Made by a program: the position numbers and the translations under genes. From UBA4781 sp963556045 (lineage in GTDB: Bacteria > Chloroflexota > Anaerolineae > Anaerolineales > Anaerolineaceae), in assembly GCA_963556045.3 (NCBI GenBank), contig CAUVYA020000002.1:1736001-1800000 (forward strand): a DNA stretch of 64,000 bases. Reading direction: 5' to 3'. The first letter of the stretch is position 1. Each line of letters begins with the position of its first letter. Below the pieces are notes generated by a model. It did no database searches, was not told the origin of the DNA, and was given only the letters and a program-made list of their open reading frames with translations. Below are positions 45,809-54,618 of this stretch, one piece after another.

Positions 45809-46636
45809 TTAAGTTCCCCAGTCACGCAGGTAGAGAAAATCATATCCGATGGTGCGGCTGCCCAGCTTGGCGATGGGCGGCATCATACGTTTGAAATGGA
45901 AGCGGCGTATACGTTTGACCACGGTTTCCACGAAATTCTTTTCGAAACCGGCTTCCACACATTCTTCCGGGGTGTAGCGTTCATCCACCAGCAGATACAG
46001 CAGTTTATCCACTTCCGCATAGGTGAACCCCAGTTCCCCTTCATCGGTCTGGTCTGCCCACAGGTCGGCGCTGGGGGCTTTTTGGATGATTGCGGCGGGA
46101 ATTTGCAGGGCGGCTGCCAGCTGGCGCACCTGCGTTTTATACAGGTCGCCGATGGGATTGAACGCGCTGGCTGAATCGCCGAACAGCGTGGAATAACCCA
46201 GCAGGATCTCCGTTTTGTTGCTGGTGCCGACCACCAGACCGTTAAAAGCGCTGGATTGGTCATACAGCACGATCATACGGCAGCGTGCCATGATATTGCC
46301 CTGGCGGGTCTTATTCATGTCAGGGAAATGGCTGATCAGTCCATCCGCCATATCGGAAATGGGGATGGTGAGCGATTGCACGCCGAATTGATTGATGAGC
46401 AGTTGAGCGTGTTCGAGTGAATCGGCGGAAGAGGTGCGATAGGGCATGCGCACTGCCAGCACGTTTTCAGCACCGAGCGCTTTGGCAGCCAGCACACACG
46501 AAAGGGCAGAGTCTATTCCACCGGAAAGACCTATCACCAATTTTTGAAAACCCGCGCGTGTTGTTTCGCTGTGAATGAAGGCGGTCAGGATCTCGGTTGC
46601 CAGGTCGGTATTAATTGTGAGGTCGGTTTTCATCAT
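45809..46636 (-). CDS. nadE: NAD+ synthase, synthetase domain only
   Basis: 275 residues. The PP-loop SGGIDS is at residues 38-43, and QTDEGELGFTYAEVDKLLYLL near 190 is typical of NadE. It adenylates and amidates nicotinic acid adenine dinucleotide. In glutamine-dependent enzymes this domain is fused after a nitrilase-type glutaminase; here that partner is the separate gene 7 bases upstream, which indicates a split two-subunit enzyme. Alternatively, it uses free ammonia. Confidence 0.93.
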   Translation of the reverse strand: MMKTDLTINTDLATEILTAFIHSETTRAGFQKLVIGLSGGIDSALSCVLAAKALGAENVLAVRMPYRTSSADSLEHAQLLINQFGVQSLTIPISDMADGLISHFPDMNKTRQGNIMARCRMIVLYDQSSAFNGLVVGTSNKTEILLGYSTLFGDSASAFNPIGDLYKTQVRQLAAALQIPAAIIQKAPSADLWADQTDEGELGFTYAEVDKLLYLLVDERYTPEECVEAGFEKNFVETVVKRIRRFHFKRMMPPIAKLGSRTIGYDFLYLRDWGT

Positions 46637-46643
46637 GCCTCCG

Positions 46644-47513
46644 TCATTTTCCGCAATTGGATTTTTCGTTGGAGAGGATGCGCTTTAGTTCTCGTTCCAC
46701 CAGCGTGGTGCGTTCATCGCGCAGCAGCGGCAGTCGCGCACGGGTGCGGTGCAGCTGATTCATATCCAGTTCAACGGTTAAATATGCTTCCTTATCATAA
46801 GGAGCTTTTGCGAGGCAGTTGCCATCCGGGTCATACACGGTCGAGCCGCCCCAGAAGTGCAGTCCATCCTCGAATCCCACGCGGTTGCAGTGTGCCACAA
46901 AGGAGGTGAACATGCTGGCATACGCCCGGTTGATGCTCTCCACCCACATGGAGGTGGAAAGCTGGGGGGCAGAGGTCAAGCCTCTGCCGGGGGAAGCAGA
47001 AGTGAACAGGAACAGGTCTGCTCCGTCCAGCCATAATAAATAAGGCGGTGAGATATGCCAGAAATCCTCGCAGATCAAAATCCCGGTTCGTTCAAAGCGG
47101 GTGTCAAACGCCTGGGTGCTGTCACCCCATGCAAAAAAGCGACCTTCATCGAACAAACCATAGGTTGGTAAATAGACCTTGCGGTGCACGTGAACCAGCT
47201 TTCCCTGTGAGAGGTAGGCATCTGAGATGAAAAAGCGGTTGCGTGCGTCTTCTTCCACAAAGCCCACCAGCAGATCAAGTTCCTGGCTGGCTTTGAACAA
47301 TTCCTTGAATACCGGGTCGGATGGTACCGGGCTGTGAGCCACTGCGGGTACCAGGTCTTGCAGGACATAGCCCGTCAGGGAAAGTTCGGGAAACATGAGT
47401 AGATCAGCTTTCTCTGTACGCGCTTTTTCAATGTACTCGAGGTGCTTTTGCAGATTTGCTTCCACCACACCCAATTTGGTGTCAATCTGTGCGATACCCA
47501 GGCGCATTTTCAT
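46644..47513 (-). CDS. Nitrilase-superfamily glutaminase subunit of NAD synthetase (split NadE)
   Basis: 289 residues from the ATG at 47513 (an ATG two codons later is also possible); the frame continues upstream into an insertion sequence but that part is not coding. The Glu-Lys-Cys triad is Glu43 (FPELSLTGY), Lys112 (HRKVYLPTYGLFDEGRFF) and Cys148 (GILICEDFW). The LPTYGLFDE wording is close to the glutaminase domain of NadE, rather than generic amidases. It should supply ammonia to the synthetase encoded 7 bases downstream. The IS element begins 62 bases upstream of the start codon. Confidence 0.85.
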   Translation of the reverse strand: MKMRLGIAQIDTKLGVVEANLQKHLEYIEKARTEKADLLMFPELSLTGYVLQDLVPAVAHSPVPSDPVFKELFKASQELDLLVGFVEEDARNRFFISDAYLSQGKLVHVHRKVYLPTYGLFDEGRFFAWGDSTQAFDTRFERTGILICEDFWHISPPYLLWLDGADLFLFTSASPGRGLTSAPQLSTSMWVESINRAYASMFTSFVAHCNRVGFEDGLHFWGGSTVYDPDGNCLAKAPYDKEAYLTVELDMNQLHRTRARLPLLRDERTTLVERELKRILSNEKSNCGK

Positions 47514-47562
47514 ACCATATTCCTGCCATTCTTCTTCGATTAATGTATTGTAACCCAAAAGA

Positions 47563-47571
47563 AAAGGGCGC
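47563..47571 (-). terminator. Left arm of a terminator hairpin split by the IS element
   Basis: AAAGGGCGC here is complementary to GCGCCCTTT at 49003-49011, on the other side of the inserted element. Removing the element and one copy of the TTG duplication restores a 9-base stem with an ATTGTA loop, flanked by T-rich runs on both strands. It would have ended the aminopeptidase transcript that comes from the right. Confidence 0.75.
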
Positions 47572-47631
47572 ATTGTGAACTGCACCCCAAAAGTTGGACA
47601 CCAAAACCAACAGAAAGGGTGCAGTTTTATA

Positions 47632-48123
47632 ATGACCAAATATAGTAAAGAAGAACGAATAGCAGCAGCCAAAGCAGTAGAAGCAGGGGAGAGCATCGCC
47701 AGTGTTTCCAAGAGATACCAAATGAGTCCCACGGTAGTCAGTCGAAGCTTGAGACATTATGAAGAACACGGAGATAAAGGAGCGAGCAACCCAGCCTACA
47801 ATTGGACCGCCGAACAGAAGTACAGCGTATTAGAATACATGCATGAGAACTACTTATCATGTAGAGAAACGGGCATCCAATTTGGGATAAGCGGGTCATC
47901 AACAGTCTGGCAATGGGAGCAGAGATACTTGGAAAAAGGGATTGAGGGATTAGAAGATAAGAAGAAGGGCAGAAAGCCAAGAACGCCAAAGCCTAAACCG
48001 CCGAAGACCAGGGAAGAAGAACTGCTGGAAGAGAATCTGTATCTGCGAGCAGAGAATGAATACCTAAAAAAATTGAACGCCTTGGTTGCAGAGCGGGAAA
48101 AGCGCGAACGAGGGATCAAGTAG
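47632..48123 (+). CDS. IS3 family transposase OrfA
   Basis: 163 residues from the ATG at 47632, which has an AAAGGGT sequence upstream. Two helix-turn-helix segments (about 5-45 and 60-100) bind the element ends; a basic Lys/Pro-rich hinge follows, then a leucine-zipper-like end (ELLEENLYLRAENEYLKKLNALV). The run A AAA AAA at 48066-48072 has the phase of a -1 slippery heptamer, and an A AAG at 48099-48102 is an alternative slip site, either of which would fuse OrfA to OrfB. Confidence 0.92.
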   Translation: MTKYSKEERIAAAKAVEAGESIASVSKRYQMSPTVVSRSLRHYEEHGDKGASNPAYNWTAEQKYSVLEYMHENYLSCRETGIQFGISGSSTVWQWEQRYLEKGIEGLEDKKKGRKPRTPKPKPPKTREEELLEENLYLRAENEYLKKLNALVAEREKRERGIK

Positions 48124-48155
48124 TTGTTATCTCTGAACTAAGGCATACATACCCT

Positions 48156-48968
48156 TTGGCGCTGCTTCTGATCATAGCGCGTGTCCCCAGAAGCAGTTAT
48201 TACTATCACCTGAAACAGCTCTGTGAGCCGCCCAGGCATCTCAAAGAGCGAGAGGTGATCCGAAGTATCTGCAGCGAGCACAAAGGTCGTTATGGTTATC
48301 GTCGGGTCACACTTGAATTGAGACAGCGGGGATTTCAGACCAACCACAAACTGGTCATGAAGCTCATGAAGCAGGAACAATTGACCTGTACATTACGAGA
48401 AAAGAAGTATCGCTCCTATCGGGGCAAGGTGGGGAAGATTGCTCCCAACCTATTGCAGCGTGATTTCAAAACTGAAAAACCCAACTTGAAATGGGCAACC
48501 GACATCACCGAATTCAAACTGATGGGGCAAAAACTCTATCTTTCCCCCATCATGGACCTCTTCAATGGTGAGATCATCAGTTATTCCCTGACCAAGCGTC
48601 CAAACTTCCACCAGGTCACTGCAATGCTGAAGGATGCCTTCTGTAAAATCCCTGACAATAGCAAATTGATCCTGCATTCGGATCAGGGCTGGCAGTATCA
48701 GATGAAAGTCTACCAAAAGATGCTCAGGGATAAAGGCATACGGCAGAGCATGTCCAGAAAGGGGAATTGTTATGATAACAGCGTCATGGAAAACTTCTTT
48801 GGCATTCTCAAATCCGAGTTCTATCACAACCAGGAGTTTTCTTCAACTAAGCATTTTGAAAAAGAGTTATCTGAGTATATTGATTACTACAATAATCGCA
48901 GGATCAAGGTTAAACTAAAAGGACTGAGTCCTGTTCAATTTCGTACTCAGTCTTTTATTTCTACTTAA
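48156..48968 (+). CDS. IS3 family transposase OrfB (DDE integrase)
   Basis: 270 residues from a TTG; the frame is open upstream to about 48060, and translation most likely enters by -1 frameshift from OrfA rather than at this TTG. The HTH_21 region (SELRHTYPLALLLIIARVPRSSYYYH, partly before the TTG) precedes the DDE core: first Asp in WATDITEF, second in HSDQGWQY, Glu in NSVMENFFGILKSE. It ends 29 bases before the right terminal repeat. Confidence 0.93.
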   Translation: MALLLIIARVPRSSYYYHLKQLCEPPRHLKEREVIRSICSEHKGRYGYRRVTLELRQRGFQTNHKLVMKLMKQEQLTCTLREKKYRSYRGKVGKIAPNLLQRDFKTEKPNLKWATDITEFKLMGQKLYLSPIMDLFNGEIISYSLTKRPNFHQVTAMLKDAFCKIPDNSKLILHSDQGWQYQMKVYQKMLRDKGIRQSMSRKGNCYDNSVMENFFGILKSEFYHNQEFSSTKHFEKELSEYIDYYNNRRIKVKLKGLSPVQFRTQSFIST

Positions 48969-49002
48969 CTTTTGTCCAATAAATGGGGTGCACTACATTG
49001 TA

Positions 49003-49011
49003 GCGCCCTTT
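49003..49011 (-). terminator. Right arm of the split terminator hairpin
   Basis: GCGCCCTTT, complementary to 47563-47571; see the left arm. It lies 20 bases beyond the aminopeptidase stop. Confidence 0.75.
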
Positions 49012-49031
49012 CGTTCTTTCATATCATAAAA

Positions 49032-50141
49032 CTAGAAATCAATGACAAATTTGCCGTTTTCGTACAGCAGTTCATCATCCACCACGATCCTGCCGCCGTT
49101 GCGCAGGTCGCAGATCATATCCCAATGGATGGCAGATTCGTTCTGGCTGAGCGTTTCGGGGTAACCGTGCCCCAGCGCCATGTGGAAGCTGCCGCCGATC
49201 TTCTCATCGAAGAGGATCTGTCCGGTGAAATTCTGGATGCCTTCGTTGGTGCCGATGGCAAACTCACCCAAGTAGCGCGAACCGGCGTCGGTATCCAGCT
49301 TTTTCATCAGGAATTCTTCGTTCTTTTCTGCGCTGGCTTTGACGACCTTGCCGTTCTCGAACCACAACCGCACACCCGTGACCTCAAAGCCTTCGTACAG
49401 TGTCGGGTAGGAGTAATAGACATGCCCATTCACAGAATCCTCGACCGGGGAAGTGAATACCTCGCCATCCGGTACGTTGACCTGGCAGGCGCAGTTCGCA
49501 AATGGTCTGCCTTTGATGCTGAGGGTCAGGTCGGTTTCAGGCGCGGTCACATGTACATTTTCCTTGCCTTTCAACCAGTCAATGACTTTATCCTGTTGGG
49601 CGGCAATTTTCTTCCAGTAACCAACCGGGTCATCCATGTCGGGCATACAGGCGTTATATACAAAATCTTCAAAATCAGGCAGGCTCATATTGGCATCCTG
49701 TGCGTAAGCCTGTGTGGGGAATAAGGATAGCACCCAGTGCATTTCCCCTTTTTGCTCGCGATCGAGCATGATCTTGGAGATCTTGCCGCCTTCGCCATAG
49801 AATTTGGAGACCAGGTCGGGGTCAAATCCGGAAAGCTCTTTGGTGTTTGTCTCACCCAGAATGCGCACGCGGTGGTCGAAATTTTCAACAAAATATTTCA
49901 ACATTCCCAGGTAGTCCGCATATTTTTCCGGTTTTCCATAACGGAAAATACTATCGCTCATCAATTCGGGGTACTGGTAAATGAACGGTACCGCTCCACG
50001 TTCCAGGCAGGTATTAAAAACTGCCATCATGAGGGGTTCGCCGCCCTGTTCACCCTGGATGAGCACACGCTGATCTGCTTTGACACCCAGTGAATAATCT
50101 ACCAGCATAGCCGCAAGCTTTTGTACACGAGGATCACTCAT
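49032..50141 (-). CDS. M29 family aminopeptidase
   Basis: 369 residues, the normal length. Family segments include VLIQGEQGGEPLMMAVFNTCLERGAVPF at the N-terminus, GEVFTSPVEDSVNGHVYYSYPTLYEG and the metal-binding end region FHMALGHGYPETLSQNESAIHWDMICDL. The family (aminopeptidase T/AmpS) removes N-terminal residues using Co2+ or Zn2+ and acts in peptide turnover in the cytosol. Its terminator has been split by the neighbouring IS element, so its transcript may now run into the element. Confidence 0.93.
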   Translation of the reverse strand: MSDPRVQKLAAMLVDYSLGVKADQRVLIQGEQGGEPLMMAVFNTCLERGAVPFIYQYPELMSDSIFRYGKPEKYADYLGMLKYFVENFDHRVRILGETNTKELSGFDPDLVSKFYGEGGKISKIMLDREQKGEMHWVLSLFPTQAYAQDANMSLPDFEDFVYNACMPDMDDPVGYWKKIAAQQDKVIDWLKGKENVHVTAPETDLTLSIKGRPFANCACQVNVPDGEVFTSPVEDSVNGHVYYSYPTLYEGFEVTGVRLWFENGKVVKASAEKNEEFLMKKLDTDAGSRYLGEFAIGTNEGIQNFTGQILFDEKIGGSFHMALGHGYPETLSQNESAIHWDMICDLRNGGRIVVDDELLYENGKFVIDF

Positions 50142-50267
50142 TTTCTTCTCCTTATTAAATGGGTTTATATTATGGCTAGTATTATTGTAAATGTGAAACC
50201 AAAAAAAGTGGAATAATCAAACGTCCTTGGTTAAAATACAGAAAGGAATATGTATCAGGAGGAAAAT

Positions 50268-50954
50268 ATGTCTTCAAAACTGACATTTTACGGGCATTCC
50301 TGTTTTGGTTTGCAGACCGAACAGTACCGCTTGCTGTTCGACCCATATTTCAGCGGCAATCCGGCAGCCAGCATCACTGCCGATGAAGTCAAGGCAGATT
50401 ATATTCTGGTAAGTCACGGGCATGGTGACCATCTGGGCGATGCATTAAAAATAGCCAAACGTTGTGATGCCACTATCATCACGGTGGCTGAGATCGCTAC
50501 CTGGCTGCGCGGGCAGGGTGTAAAAACGCATGCCCAGCATCTGGGCGGCGCCTTCCGCCATGCATTTGGGGTATGCAAGTTCACCCTGGCACTGCACGGC
50601 TCCTCCCTGCCGGATGGCTCCTATGGCGGCAACCCGGCAGGTTTTCTGCTGACTCTGGCGGATGGCAAGAAACTCTATTTTGCGGGGGATACCGGCTTGT
50701 TCGGTGATATGCGCATGATCGGGGATGAGGGTGTGGAAGTGGCGTTGCTGCCGATCGGAGATAATTACACCATGGGTCCGGCGGACGCGCTGCGCGCAGT
50801 GGAATTCCTGCGCCCGCGGGTTGTTATTCCCATGCATTACAATACCTTCCCGTTGATCAAGCAGGATGTGCAAGCCTGGAAACACAGTGTGGAAACCGGA
50901 AACGATGCGCAAGTGGTCATTCTACAGCCGGGTGAGAGCTATTCCATTGCGTGA
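50268..50954 (+). CDS. UPF0173 metal-dependent hydrolase (metallo-beta-lactamase fold)
   Basis: 228 residues from the ATG at 50268, set by AGGAGG at 50257-50262; an upstream ATG at 50250 lacks such a site. The HxHxDH metal motif is H50-G-H52-G-D54-H55, followed by LYFAGDTGLFGDM and the closing PMHYNTFP. The substrate of this family is unknown. It lies 72 bases ahead of the mevalonate operon on the same strand; a link is only positional. Confidence 0.9.
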   Translation: MSSKLTFYGHSCFGLQTEQYRLLFDPYFSGNPAASITADEVKADYILVSHGHGDHLGDALKIAKRCDATIITVAEIATWLRGQGVKTHAQHLGGAFRHAFGVCKFTLALHGSSLPDGSYGGNPAGFLLTLADGKKLYFAGDTGLFGDMRMIGDEGVEVALLPIGDNYTMGPADALRAVEFLRPRVVIPMHYNTFPLIKQDVQAWKHSVETGNDAQVVILQPGESYSIA

Positions 50955-51025
50955 ATACACTTGATAGCTTTTGCCAGTGTTGATTCTGTATGATAAAAAC
51001 CGCTTCCTGAGGGAAGCGTAAAATT

Positions 51026-52306
51026 ATGATGTCTGAAAAAAAGAAATTCTATCAAATGGATGTAGAGGAACGCCTGCGGCTGCTGGTTGAAACCGGCGCT
51101 CTTGATCAGGCAGACCTGAATGCATTTAACCAGCAGGCAGGGTTGAGTGTTCAGCAGGCAGACCTGATGATCGAGAATGTGGCGGGTGTCTACAGCTTAC
51201 CGCTGGGGATAGCCCAGCATTTTGAGGTCAATGGAAAAGAAGTGCTGGTACCCATGGTGATCGAAGAACCATCCGTGGTAGCAGCCGCTTCCTTTATGGC
51301 AAAACTGGCGCAGGCTGGCGGAGGCTTTAGCGCCCATGCCGGCTCACAGGAGATGATCGGTCAGCTCCAGATTTTGGATGTGCCCAATATTATTACCGCC
51401 GAGCGAGCATTACTGGCAGGCAAAGATCAGATCATGGAGTGTGCCGCGCTGGCTGATCCCTTGCTGGTAAAACTGGGTGGTGGACCAACTGATATACGGG
51501 TTCGAGTGATCGAAGATTCCCCGATTGGCGCTTTTCTGGTGCTGCATCTTATCATGGATGTGAAGGATGCTATGGGTGCCAACGCGGTCAATACAGCATT
51601 GGAACAGATCAGCTCGCTGGTAGAGAAATTGACGGGTGGCAGGGTGCTGCTGCGCATTCTCTCCAATCTGGCTGACCGGCGTCTGGCGAAGACAAGCTGC
51701 ACCATACCGCTGGAAAAGCTGGCATTTGGTCAATTCAAGGCACAGGAAGTGCGCGACCGTATCGTAAAAGCCTGGGCGTTTGCCGCGGAAGACCCTTACC
51801 GTGCCGCGACGCATAATAAGGGAATCATGAACGGTGTGGATGCAGTGGTGATCGCGACCGGCAATGACTGGCGCGCGATCGAAGCCGGTGCGCATGCTTA
51901 CGCAGCGCGCAGCGGGCGCTATACAAGTTTAAGTACCTGGTCGGTAGATGAGCAGGGCAACCTGTATGGCGAGCTGGAAATGCCTATGGCGGTTGGGATT
52001 GTGGGTGGTGCCACGCGTGTGCATCCTACCGCCAAAGCAGCTTTGAAATTAATGGGTGTGCAGACTGCTGCTGAGCTGGCGCAGGTCATTGTCTCGGTTG
52101 GACTGGCGCAGAATCTGGGCGCATTACGTGCCCTGGCTACCGAAGGCATCCAGCGTGGGCACATGGCACTGCACGCCCGCCAGGTGGCGATTGCTGCAGG
52201 AGTTCCTGCCGAAAAAGTAGCGGCTGTGGCTGCCCAGCTTGTAAAAGAAAAGAATATTCGCATGGAACGTGCGATCGCAATTTTAAGCGAATGGAGTGAG
52301 AAGTGA
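51026..52306 (+). CDS. mvaA: Class II hydroxymethylglutaryl-CoA reductase
   Basis: 426 residues (one fewer if the second of two tandem ATGs is used). Class II features are clear: ENVAGVYSLPLGIA near 51-64, VPMVIEEPSVVAAASFMAKLA near 78-98, and TGNDWRAIEAGAHAYAA near 275-291. The enzyme interconverts HMG-CoA and mevalonate. Placed before HMG-CoA synthase it most likely works in the biosynthetic direction towards isoprenoids. The stop overlaps the next GTG start by four bases. Confidence 0.95.
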   Translation: MMSEKKKFYQMDVEERLRLLVETGALDQADLNAFNQQAGLSVQQADLMIENVAGVYSLPLGIAQHFEVNGKEVLVPMVIEEPSVVAAASFMAKLAQAGGGFSAHAGSQEMIGQLQILDVPNIITAERALLAGKDQIMECAALADPLLVKLGGGPTDIRVRVIEDSPIGAFLVLHLIMDVKDAMGANAVNTALEQISSLVEKLTGGRVLLRILSNLADRRLAKTSCTIPLEKLAFGQFKAQEVRDRIVKAWAFAAEDPYRAATHNKGIMNGVDAVVIATGNDWRAIEAGAHAYAARSGRYTSLSTWSVDEQGNLYGELEMPMAVGIVGGATRVHPTAKAALKLMGVQTAAELAQVIVSVGLAQNLGALRALATEGIQRGHMALHARQVAIAAGVPAEKVAAVAAQLVKEKNIRMERAIAILSEWSEK

Positions 52307-53373
52307 GCGAAAAAGAAGATCTGCTTTTAAGACCGGCACGGGATGTCGGTATCATTGGATACGGCGCCTATATCCCGCAGTACCGCCTGCCGGCAACCGA
52401 GATACTGCGCATCTGGCAGGGTGAGGAAGGTGGTGCCCCCATCAAAGAGAAAGCGGTGGCTGGTCTGGATGAGGATACCGTCACCATTTCCATTGAGGCG
52501 GCGCGAAACGCGCTTGCCCGCGCAGAGATCGACTCGGAAAAATTGCGCGCGGTTTGGATCGGTTCGGAATCGCATCCCTATGCGGTCAAACCCAGCTCCA
52601 CCATTGTGGCGGAAGCCATTGGCGCTTCCCCCCACATCCAGGCAGCCGATCTGGAATTTGCCTGCAAGGCTGGCACGGAAGCCATGGTGGCAGCTATCGG
52701 GCTGGTCGGTTCTGGTATGGGTGAGTATGCGCTGGCGGTCGGTGCGGATACTGCCCAGGGCAAACCGGGCGATGCGCTGGAATTTACCGCAAGCTCAGGC
52801 GGGGCTGCTTTCGTGATCGGACCTGCCGAACAGGCGCTGGTGCGCATCAATGCCTGTTATTCCTACGTGACCGATACGCCTGATTTCTGGCGCCGCCAGC
52901 ATCAGAAATATCCGGAGCATGGGCAGCGCTTCACGGGCGAGCCGGCGTACTTCAAGCACGTTTCCACAGCAGCACAAACCATGCTTTCGCAGCTTGGTAC
53001 CAGCCCTGCCGATTATACCTATGCCGTTTTTCACCAGCCCAACGCCAAGTTTCCACAGCGCATGGCAAAGTCGTTAGGGTTCAGTATTGACCAGATCAAA
53101 ACCGGGCTGCTCACTCCCGTTATCGGCAATACCTATGCCGGTGCAGCGCTGGTGGGGTTGACCGCCGTGCTGGATATCGCCAAACCCGGTGACCGTATTC
53201 TGATGGTTTCGTACGGTTCCGGCGCGGGCTCGGATGCCTTTGATCTGCAGGTGATCGATCGGATCGAAGAACGAAGAGACAAAGCGCCCAGCACCCAGCA
53301 GTATATCGCGCGCCGTATTGAAATTGATTACGCGACCTATGCCCGCTACCGCGGCAAGATCGCGATGAAGTAG
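52303..53373 (+). CDS. Archaeal-type hydroxymethylglutaryl-CoA synthase
   Basis: 356 residues from a GTG overlapping the previous stop. The length and wording (GIIGYGAYIPQYRLP at the start; no eukaryote-type insertions) are those of the archaeal group. Catalytic residues are intact: Glu89 in IGSESHPYAVKPSS, nucleophile Cys121 in DLEFACKAGTEA, and His in AVFHQPNAKFP near 244. It condenses acetyl-CoA with acetoacetyl-CoA. Archaeal homologues form a complex with a thiolase and a DUF35 protein, and both partner types follow here. Confidence 0.95.
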   Translation: MSEKEDLLLRPARDVGIIGYGAYIPQYRLPATEILRIWQGEEGGAPIKEKAVAGLDEDTVTISIEAARNALARAEIDSEKLRAVWIGSESHPYAVKPSSTIVAEAIGASPHIQAADLEFACKAGTEAMVAAIGLVGSGMGEYALAVGADTAQGKPGDALEFTASSGGAAFVIGPAEQALVRINACYSYVTDTPDFWRRQHQKYPEHGQRFTGEPAYFKHVSTAAQTMLSQLGTSPADYTYAVFHQPNAKFPQRMAKSLGFSIDQIKTGLLTPVIGNTYAGAALVGLTAVLDIAKPGDRILMVSYGSGAGSDAFDLQVIDRIEERRDKAPSTQQYIARRIEIDYATYARYRGKIAMK

Positions 53374-53381
53374 AGTATTTC

Positions 53382-54533
53382 ATGAATAACGTTTTGATAA
53401 GTGGCATTGGGCAGGTTCCGGTCGCTGAGCACTGGGAAAAATCGCTTGCCAGTCTCAGCACGACTGCCATTCGTGCGGCTTTGCAGGATGCCGGGAATCC
53501 CCAGCCCGATATCGTCTATATCGGGAACCTGATGGCTTCATCCATTTCACATCAGGCGAATCTAGGAGCGCTGGTGTGCGAAGCAGCGGGATTGAATGGT
53601 GTGGAAGGAACCACGGTTGAAGCTGGGGAAGCTTCCGGTGCGGCAGCCCTGCACATGGGCTATCTGGCAATTCATGCCGGACTGGCTGATTGTGTGCTGG
53701 TGGTGGGGGTGGAAAAAATGACCGATATGGTGGGCGCGCAGGTGGAATCGTACATGGCGCTCAGCGGCGATTACGATTACGAGACCATGCAGGGTATCAC
53801 CCCGGCGGGCATGGCGGGTTTGCTCATGCAGCGCTATCTACAGCAGTACCGGGCTCCACGCGATGCGTTTGGCATATTTTCTATCATTGCACATCACAAT
53901 GCCATGCAAAATCCGCAGGCTATGTACCGGCGCGAAGTTGATCTGGAAACCTACCATGAGGCACAGGAAGGCAGCGCGCTGCTCAAGTTGCACGACCTGC
54001 CCTCGTATGCGGATGGGGCGGCGGCGCTGGTGCTGGTGAATGAAAAATTCATTGAAAATGAACAAAAAGTGGTGGAGATAGCCGCATCACAGATCGCTAC
54101 CGATACCCTGGCAGTGCACGATCGCACGGATATGCTGGCATTTGATGCGGTGCGCATCAGCACAGCGGATGCACTGGCGCAGGCTGGCGCTTCACATGCG
54201 GATATGAATCTGTTTGAGTGCTGGGATGCTCCCTCCATCTATGGCATGCTTTCTCTGGAAGCTTCCGGTTTTGCAGAGCGCGGCAGGGGCTGGCAATTTG
54301 CCACGCGGGCAAATCTGGCGTTGGATGGCGTTCTCCCCATTGCCACTATGGGCGGCATCAAGGCGCGCGGGTTCGCGCCCGGCGCGGCAGGCGTTTACCA
54401 GGTGGTGGATGCCGTCCAGCAGCTGCGGGGAGAAGCCGGGCAGAATCAGGTTGCCGGAGCACGGGTTGCCATGACTCAGGCGATCAGCAGCGCAGCTGCC
54501 GGTGCAGTAACGCATATTCTGCGCAGGCTGTGA
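53382..54533 (+). CDS. Thiolase-like protein lacking catalytic Cys and His residues
   Basis: 383 residues with the whole thiolase fold. The position normally held by the nucleophilic cysteine (VEAACASGG in active enzymes) reads VEAGEASGAAAL, with Glu83 instead. The conserved EVHD near 285 reads ECWDAPS, and the GHP motif near 340 reads ARGFAPGAAG, so both catalytic histidines are also replaced. It starts 8 bases after HMG-CoA synthase. I infer a non-thiolytic member: a structural partner in the complex, or a thiolase-fold lyase such as the Cys-less SCP2-like aldolases that pair with DUF35 proteins. Confidence 0.88.
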   Translation: MNNVLISGIGQVPVAEHWEKSLASLSTTAIRAALQDAGNPQPDIVYIGNLMASSISHQANLGALVCEAAGLNGVEGTTVEAGEASGAAALHMGYLAIHAGLADCVLVVGVEKMTDMVGAQVESYMALSGDYDYETMQGITPAGMAGLLMQRYLQQYRAPRDAFGIFSIIAHHNAMQNPQAMYRREVDLETYHEAQEGSALLKLHDLPSYADGAAALVLVNEKFIENEQKVVEIAASQIATDTLAVHDRTDMLAFDAVRISTADALAQAGASHADMNLFECWDAPSIYGMLSLEASGFAERGRGWQFATRANLALDGVLPIATMGGIKARGFAPGAAGVYQVVDAVQQLRGEAGQNQVAGARVAMTQAISSAAAGAVTHILRRL

Positions 54534-54618
54534 ATCTGAATTCTTATTCCAAATCTGATAGCTTTTGAGAGAGAAAACTGCGTAAACTTGCCTCACTCTT
54601 ATAAAGGAGTGTATAAGT

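Larger units (their letters stand above)
47576..48997 (+). mobile_element. IS3 family, IS150-like insertion sequence (complete)
   Basis: 1,422 bases. Imperfect terminal inverted repeats of about 25 bases: left TGAACTGCACCCC..., right end reading inward TGTAGTGCACCCC..., both closing with TTGGACA. A 3-base target duplication TTG flanks the element at 47573-47575 and 48998-49000. It encodes overlapping orfA and orfB in the -1 arrangement expected for the family. Both frames are intact, so it may still be active or recently was. Confidence 0.95.

Noticed and set aside
47514..47732. Upstream extension of the glutaminase frame into the insertion sequence
   Set aside because: It crosses the IS boundary and its duplication, so it is accidental; the nitrilase homology begins at 47513.
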